A stretch of DNA of 64,000 nt from Euryodendron excelsum (Eukaryota > Streptophyta > Magnoliopsida > Ericales > Pentaphylacaceae). Position numbers and translations under genes: made by a program. The stretch covers positions 52,853,183 to 52,917,182 of the forward strand of contig CM065377.1 of NCBI GenBank assembly GCA_033060915.1, in the 5' to 3' direction. The notes beneath the pieces were generated by a model that was not told the origin of the DNA, did no database searches, and saw only the letters and a program-made list of their open reading frames with translations. Of the stretch, positions 58,361-64,000 are shown one piece after another (within the stretch, counting starts at the first letter, position 1; each line of letters starts with the position of its first letter).

Positions 58361-58479
58361 GGGCCTCTAATATGGTTTAATAATAACCGTAAATAGTATC
58401 ACTCACCTTCAAGAGGATTTGCAGTGACAATTCTACCAATAACATCACCTTTCTTTCTTGGTGTCCAGGTTTTTTGTGG

Positions 58480-59640
58480 TTAGTCCCAAACAAAATGTTC
58501 TGGAAACTCTCTATAAAGAAACTTTTGTTGTTCAAACAATGTTTTGTTCATGTTGAAATATTCAGTAAGCATTAATTTCGCAAAAAAATTATTTTGAAGA
58601 ACATAACCAAGATCATCATTGTTTCTAAATGTTGTAGTTTGATTATCTTTTAAATGCAATTGTAAACTTATGATAGCAGGTTGCATCTCATTTAAAACAA
58701 AGCTATAAATTCGCCACATAGCCTCTGGAGGCGATATCCATCGTGCATATTGGAATTGCTCAATTTCATTTACGTTTTCTACCACATGTTAAGAGACTAC
58801 AGAAAATGCTATCTGGTTATGTCCTTTATATACATATTTATACAAATATTTAACTGCTTTAAAGTAGAACATACTTCAACATTAATATGGCAATCAAATT
58901 TAGATAAGAGATATTGATTATATGGTATAACCCATCAATTGTCAAGGGATGCACCTCTCGCCTTGGCTTTCTGGCCATCGTCACGACGCCTATACAATGG
59001 GTAAGAATCATTTCCATTGATTATGTCAAAACAAAATGCTTTAGGATAGTTATTCTTATAAAATCCATTATGTGTCATGCACATGTTAATATGATTCAAT
59101 TTTCCACAAGGGTCATGTATCATATGTTTAATGACCATAGCATATAAATGTGGGTTTTCATTTTTGTTAGGTAGTTCTGTAGATACAATTCTATCATATG
59201 ATTCAAGAAAGATGAGTTTGGCACTTTGTTTTAATATCAATAGAAAATGCGCATGTGGTAAGCCTCTTTTTTTAAACTCAATTATATACACATAAGTTGT
59301 TATTTGTGTTTTTAACAGATCAATGTTTAATTGTTCTAACTTTGCTCTGAATATTACGCACAATTAAATTTGGCCTATTTTGCGCTTCCTCGCCAGGTTG
59401 GAGCTCATTCTTTATCTCATGCCATGAAGGATTACAGGTCATTGTAACAAATAAATCAGGTTTGTCAAATTTTTGAACCAAGGCCATCGCATCTATGTAT
59501 TGCCTACGCTTATCTCTAGGACCCCCTATAAAAGATGCTGGTAAAATTATTCACCTGCCAACCTTAGCACCCTCACTTTCACCTATGGCAATGCTATCGA
59601 TGATACCTTAATACAGTTCAGCTCTAGTTTCATATTGCCT
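58480..59640 (-). pseudogene. Helitron Rep (HUH endonuclease) domain
   Basis: Replication initiator that nicks and joins Helitron ends. It reads GPRDKRRQYIDAMALV, then LFVTMTCNPSWHEI (about 59410-59455), a frameshift, then the HUH motif GLPHAHFLLIL (HAH at 59247-59255). Then come the LPNKNENPHLY and HMIHDPCG segments and the two-tyrosine motif KYLYKYVYKGHN (about 58818-58860). The HUH histidines and both catalytic tyrosines are present. Damage: LDN*WVIPYN (a CGA-to-TGA kind of change), VS*HVVEN and the frameshift near 59365. The following region continues into the helicase with RWISPPEAMWRI. Confidence 0.9.
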
Positions 59641-59668
59641 ACTCCGAAAGTAGTCTAATATAGATGTT

Positions 59669-60831
59669 TCAATTTTGTATACATATCAACAACAAATTAC
59701 TGCAGGAGACGGCCTGATCGCAGCAGCATAGATTTCTCAGTTGGCCGAATTTGCAATTTGTAGCAGTAATATTCACGGCATGAAACTGCAGTTCCATTCC
59801 TTCGGCCCATTTGAGAAACTGCAATTTATTAGTTATAGTATTAACCACGTAGTTAAACAATAGCATAATTTAGTAGTGATCTATATATCATGATTACCTC
59901 TTGTTTCTTTTTGAATTAAATCATTTGCAGAGACTATTTGAGCTGCGTTAACTAAATCTAAGCTTTCACAAAATTTTTGAACTCTTCTCTTTATTTCTTG
60001 TATTCCTTGATGCCATCCACTATCACCATAGGGAAATAATAAGGGATACTGTAGAGGGTCAAAACATCCAAAATAATACTGTACCCTATGACTATAACCA
60101 GAATGACTGTAGATAATAATGTCTCGCTCTTTACGTTCTACATCAGCACTGCTTTCTACCCATATTCCAACTACTTGAGATTTTGAAGGAGCATTATAGA
60201 TTCTTGAGTCTAAGTCAGGAATATTTAACCTTAACACAATTTCATGATTTTCCAAATCAGGAATATTAGAGAGGCTGAGGAAAAAATTAACATATGGATT
60301 GACTTTTAAAATCTCAATAAGTTTGTTCAAAATATTAGGATTTAGATTATATGTAAGATTCATCCGATTATCAATTTCATGCTCACTATCATAGAAATAC
60401 AATTGTGAATGAGAAGGATGCCCATTTGGCGGCAATAGTTCATTAATATAATGATAGGCTTATCCTTGAACTCTAAAGGTGTAAATACCTTTATTCCTCC
60501 TACACAAATCCTTATTATATTTAACTCCAAATGATGTAAATGCAAATGTGTTATTGTAAGCACGAATATATTTTTGGAATGCTATTGAATCATCTGAACC
60601 TGAACAATATAGATTGTATAGATCTTCAGAAGCATTATTGGTCATTAGTAGCACTTCCCCATCACAACAACAAAAATCATTTAGTTCAAGATAAAACCTT
60701 TTTGCTTTGCAATGTTTGCAGGGTTTTACTATCGGTAATACATCTGCCTCAGGCAGTAAGTCTTCTAAAATAGGCCGCTCAGATTTCTTGCCGCCTAACA
60801 AGATAAGGGGTTTTTTATTTTTTATTTGCAA
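59669..60831 (-). pseudogene. Helitron RepHel N-terminal region
   Basis: It reads a zinc-binding-like segment CKHCKAKRFYLELNDFCCC near 60660-60720, then YNLYCSGS, then FTSFGVKYN and KGIYTFRVQG with a stop, then INELLPPNGHPSHSQLYFYD (about 60400-60450). A long open part (59881-60435) follows, with the SHRVQYYFGCFDPLQYPLLF phrase typical of plant Helitron proteins. The frame shifts near 59870. The piece at 59669-59866 carries FLKWAEGMELQFHA-like sequence in a neighbouring frame. Confidence 0.85.
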
Positions 60832-61822
60832 GAGAAGAAGTCCCTTTTTTTTTTTTTTTTTTGGTTTCTTATAGGATTATTTTGAAAGCTATGTATTGAA
60901 AGACCTAATTACCTCGGGTGCTTCTCTTCCTTTTCTTCATCATGTTCGCACCAACTACAATATATAATCATAATAATGAGAGAACATATTAAAGAAGTTA
61001 AATTTGGTATGTGTATATATATTAATATATATACTATGTGTGTTCTGAACATACTGACCGATATGGTAATTGTTAGGCTGCTTAGCACAATTGCCATCGG
61101 CTTCAATTGAAGCAAATGAGGTAATGTGATTTACGCCTCCATCGGGGAAGGTTACTAAATCTATATATCATAATAGATTATTAAAAACTTTTTTTTTAAA
61201 TACTTGTAAGAAGATGAAACAAGGTTTTGATTTTTCAAAAATTGATGGGAGAAGAAGGAAAGAAACATTCTAACCAATAAGATGCCAAGAATAATCTTGA
61301 GGTGGAATAGTAGCAGCATGTGAATTCGATGGTGTGCTTACCAGCACATATGAAAAATTGTTTTATTATTATCAGGTTCTAAATTAAGTCTAACAATTAA
61401 TATACTATCATGCAATGAAATATTGCTTACCAAGCTCAAATGAACTATAAAAGTTCATTTGAGCCTTGCCTTTATTAGCCAAGGATCCACAGGGTATGCA
61501 ACAATGTCGATCTATTTGCATGATTAGTAACAACTATGTAAATGTTAACATATTGGAAGTCATAAATATCAGGGGTTGTGTATTGGATCTAAACTTTACC
61601 TCGCACAATTTGACAAGACATATCCCTTATCACCACACCTTTAGCTCTAGATACAACAACATTCAAAACTTTTTTTTTTTGGCATAGCTTCTCTGCCTGC
61701 ACATGAAATTTGTGTTTTTTTTTTGTAGGGTCATCATCTTGTTTTTGTAGTAATGCTCATTGAATGATCCCTATGAAGTGAGTAAATTGAAGTTTAAATT
61801 TTTCAAGCCAATAAATAACTAC

Positions 61823-62310
61823 CTATTGAAAACCTATAAGATTCAGTGCAATATTAACCAACAACATACCTAGAGGGATAATTCTCTTGCTTTTAGTATA
61901 TGTATCTCTTTTTCTCTTTCTTTTTTCTGCCTTCTTTTCTTCTGGCAATTCAGCATACCGCTTAAGGGGGGGTCTCTCTTTAGTAGCTCTCTTATTTTTA
62001 CAATCTATAATTGGATAGCTGAATTGAAGCTTGGCCATATAATTACAACATATTTAAAGAATGCTAGGCTAAACTCTTCAATTACCGAACAAACCAAGAA
62101 TATCCCTATTACTTCATTTCTCTTCTTTATTGCATATGCTTCTTTTTTTTCCTTCGTATTTCCTCCTTCTTATCTTCAGGCAATGTAGCATATTGGCTTG
62201 GTGCAACTTTATTTATTTGTACTCTTCTATTCTCACAATCTACAAAGACACCTCTCAGTTTATACTTAGTCATATGCGCATATTCTTAGTTGGGCATTCT
62301 AATTTGCTTA
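61823..62310 (-). pseudogene. Basic duplicated motif upstream of RepHel
   Basis: Two related segments on the - strand. The first to be read (about 62140-62277) begins MTKYKLRGVFVDCENRR and goes on with YATLPEDKKEEIRRKKR. The second (61850-62038) begins MAKLQFSYPIIDCKNKR and goes on with YAELPEEKKAEKRKRKR. Both have (V/I)DC(E/K)N, Y-A-x-L-P-E and a K/R cluster. They look like duplicated exons of the Helitron protein's N-terminal, DNA-binding-like part, separated by intron-like DNA. Confidence 0.55.
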
Positions 62311-63036
62311 TCATTTTCTATCAGTTTTCATTGTGGACAAATTTGACAACCAAATAAATTATTTCTTAGTATTGTGCAGATTGTTACCTATTTGCATAGC
62401 TTCAATATTTTGGACAACCTTTGGTTCAACATTTTCTGTTAACGTTGCTTTCTTTTCCTCTTGAGCTTTGGTAGTCGCCTTTTTACTATTACCACTTGAG
62501 TTTTTTTTTCTTTTTCATCTCTACAAATATAAATAAACCTATAAGGAAGCATCATAATTTCAACTAAAAAGAATTGATGGGCGCCAGAATCCAGTAATCT
62601 TATTAATATTATTGTTTTTCCTTCGCTAGTAATATCTTAAAGATTTGTTAATTTTCTAGAATTGTTGACCTCTTGAGGATGTAATACTCATACATAAGAT
62701 TGAAATTTTGGTAGATTAAGCAGAATAGAGCACGAGGAATTATTTGGAAAAAATCAGGGGCTCAAACAATACAGAACTAAAATACATAACAAAAACCTCA
62801 GACATAACCGATTTACTCACAACTATGTCAACTTGAAGACTGAATCTTTACTATTAAAAAAATACTCCAAAGTTTTCTACAGGAGCAACAAAACACATAA
62901 AGTAGCAACAATATCAAATAAGATTAAACAACCTTTAAAGGCACATGCATATCCGTATTGTAGGTGTTAAATATGTTTGGAAAAGTAAATCTACAAAACA
63001 AAATACCTACCTGGACTCCACGATGAGAGATCAGTC
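62311..63036. other. Helitron leader, unassigned
   Basis: AT-rich DNA between the 5'-terminal region and the first coding-like segments. A K-rich run at about 62440-62515 on the - strand (KKKKTQ.. and KRKRKQR-like) may be another N-terminal exon relic. Nothing else is recognised. Confidence 0.4.
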
Positions 63037-63878
63037 AGAGAACAACAGAACTCAGTAATCAAACAACGCTCTCAATCCACCAAATATGTTGAAACTGGTT
63101 AGGGAGAACGAAAAATAACAAAGTTACTCCTCAAAAATACCAAAACCCAAGACATGTAAAGACTCAGGCAAAGAAAATCGGTTCTACATTCAAATCCTCA
63201 AATCACCCAGAGAAGTTAATAGCCAGAGCAAGCCACAATAAAGCGGCAAAGTTACTCCGGTGAAAGAGACAAACCCAAAACAAGCGATAAACAACCTAGA
63301 CCCTATGTACATAAAGAAGCTTGAAATACATAGCAGCGACAAAGACCATAGATCTCACCCCATGAAGAAGCTGAAAATTTCAGGTTGAAAGAGATACTAA
63401 ATCAAAAGGCAGAGACAACGAAAACTCATAGAGAACTTAAAGCTCGGTAAATAACCTGATAGAGGAAGAAATTTTTACCTCTCCTGCGAACATTGAGCCC
63501 TGCGAAACGAGGTGAAAGGAGATCGACACAGAGAAGAGATGAAACCCCAAGTTGAACTAGAAAGCAAATGACGGAGAGAAGATCTAAATCGGAAGAAGTT
63601 AGAGGAAGAGATAACATAGAGAGAGATGTGTAACGTATGGTGGTGGGTGGAAAAGTCAAGGCAAACGTCTATCAGCTTCAGTAATTAGTTGAGGTGGCAC
63701 AAAATGGCTGAATGACACAAGAACCAATGTAAAAATAGAGTTGGCATTGATGTTTATCTAATTCCGAATCGGCCAAAAATCTAACAAGCATAAAGCCAAA
63801 ACAAGCAAAAAGTGAAGGGGCGAAAATAAGATAATCCAAAAATTTGGATGTACTCATCATACATATTAGATAGGTTGA
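63037..63878 (-). mobile_element. Helitron 5'-terminal region (outer copy)
   Basis: Ends at the TC terminus (63878) next to host TA repeats. It is homologous to 50038-51007 over its length with scattered substitutions. It includes a probable untranslated exon (ACCATAGATCTCACCCCATG on the + strand near 63345, a GTGAGATC donor-like signal on the - strand). A 77-codon open frame here is not a recognised protein. Confidence 0.75.
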
Positions 63879-64000
63879 TATATATGTCTACTCTTGGAAT
63901 CCCTCTATTAATGGTTAAGTTTATTTTAATATAAGAATAGTTACGCTTTACCCTCTTTTGTTTTAATGAAAATCACATGACTTCTACGTAACTTAAAAGT
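63879..64000. other. Right flank of the Helitron
   Basis: Starts TATATATGTCTACTC, the right half of the presumed split TA repeat. The rest is unremarkable AT-rich DNA. Confidence 0.5.

Larger units (their letters stand above)
41116..63878 (-). mobile_element. Large Helitron, decayed, with nested and duplicated parts
   Basis: Both termini are recognisable on the - strand. The 5' end reads TCAACCTATCTAATATGTAT at 63878, and the 3' end reads CTAG at 41116 after a GC-rich hairpin. Flanking bases are A (41115) and T (63879), as Helitrons require, and both flanks are TA repeats, as if one TA microsatellite had been split. Inside, in transcription order, are a basic N-terminal region, Rep, helicase and an RPA1-like gene, the plant Helitron order. 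The 3' half also has an LRR gene fragment, a tandem array, a second 5' terminus (51007) and a solo LTR. At 22.8 kb it is long but within the Helitron range. The alternative is two overlapping elements sharing one visible 3' end. Confidence 0.6.

Overview
This is an AT-rich window of plant nuclear DNA, most likely from a dicot. The evidence is an L-type lectin receptor kinase of the plant-only VII.1 type, a plant DUF538 gene, a plant-type cytosolic tRNA-Phe relic, and dense nested plant retrotransposons and a Helitron. I can support only two intact protein genes: the lectin receptor kinase at 34783-36834 and the DUF538 gene at 38968-39378, both on the + strand. They lie in a gene island (about 26.7-41.1 kb) between two large transposon complexes.

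Left complex (about 1.83-26.7 kb): one old, badly decayed Ty3-type LTR retrotransposon in + orientation. It has diverged LTRs at about 1832-2960 and 22872-26700, with gag, protease, reverse transcriptase, RNase H and integrase remnants between them. Five further LTRs sit inside it, each beginning TG, ending CA and flanked by a 5-bp target duplication, none with an internal coding region. I read them as solo LTRs: 5494-6792, 8943-13662, 14417-18771, 23073-23671 and 24352-25716. Skipping the three that lie in pol rejoins the host reading frame or protein order, which independently confirms their ends. A 414-bp piece (8050-8463) is a further insertion in pol. Two 4.4-4.7-kb LTRs belong to one family with very long LTRs. 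The 1.3-kb LTR family occurs three times in the window, the third copy at 48264-49569.

Middle island: long AT-rich spacers with small local duplications, a MITE-like family seen twice, GC-rich relic patches at 33.1 and 33.8 kb, the two genes, and a decayed tRNA-Phe at 38264-38336.

Right complex (41116-63878, - strand): a large Helitron. Its 3' end is a CTAG terminus with a GC-rich hairpin at 41116-41151 and its 5' end is a TC terminus at 63878. Both sides are TA-repeat DNA, as if the element had inserted in a TA microsatellite. On the - strand it carries a decayed RepHel gene (HUH and two-tyrosine Rep, then a PIF1-type helicase whose Walker A lysine is now glutamine), then an RPA1-like gene with canonical introns but broken exons. 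Its 3' half holds a fragment of a leucine-rich-repeat receptor-like-protein gene, an imperfect tandem array (about 47.0-52.8 kb), a second Helitron 5' terminus at 51007 and a 1.3-kb solo LTR whose empty site survives in the neighbouring array copy.

I found no CRISPR, operon, phage or clearly new biochemical system. The interesting content is structural: precise nesting records, the Helitron-end duplication and the captured gene fragment.
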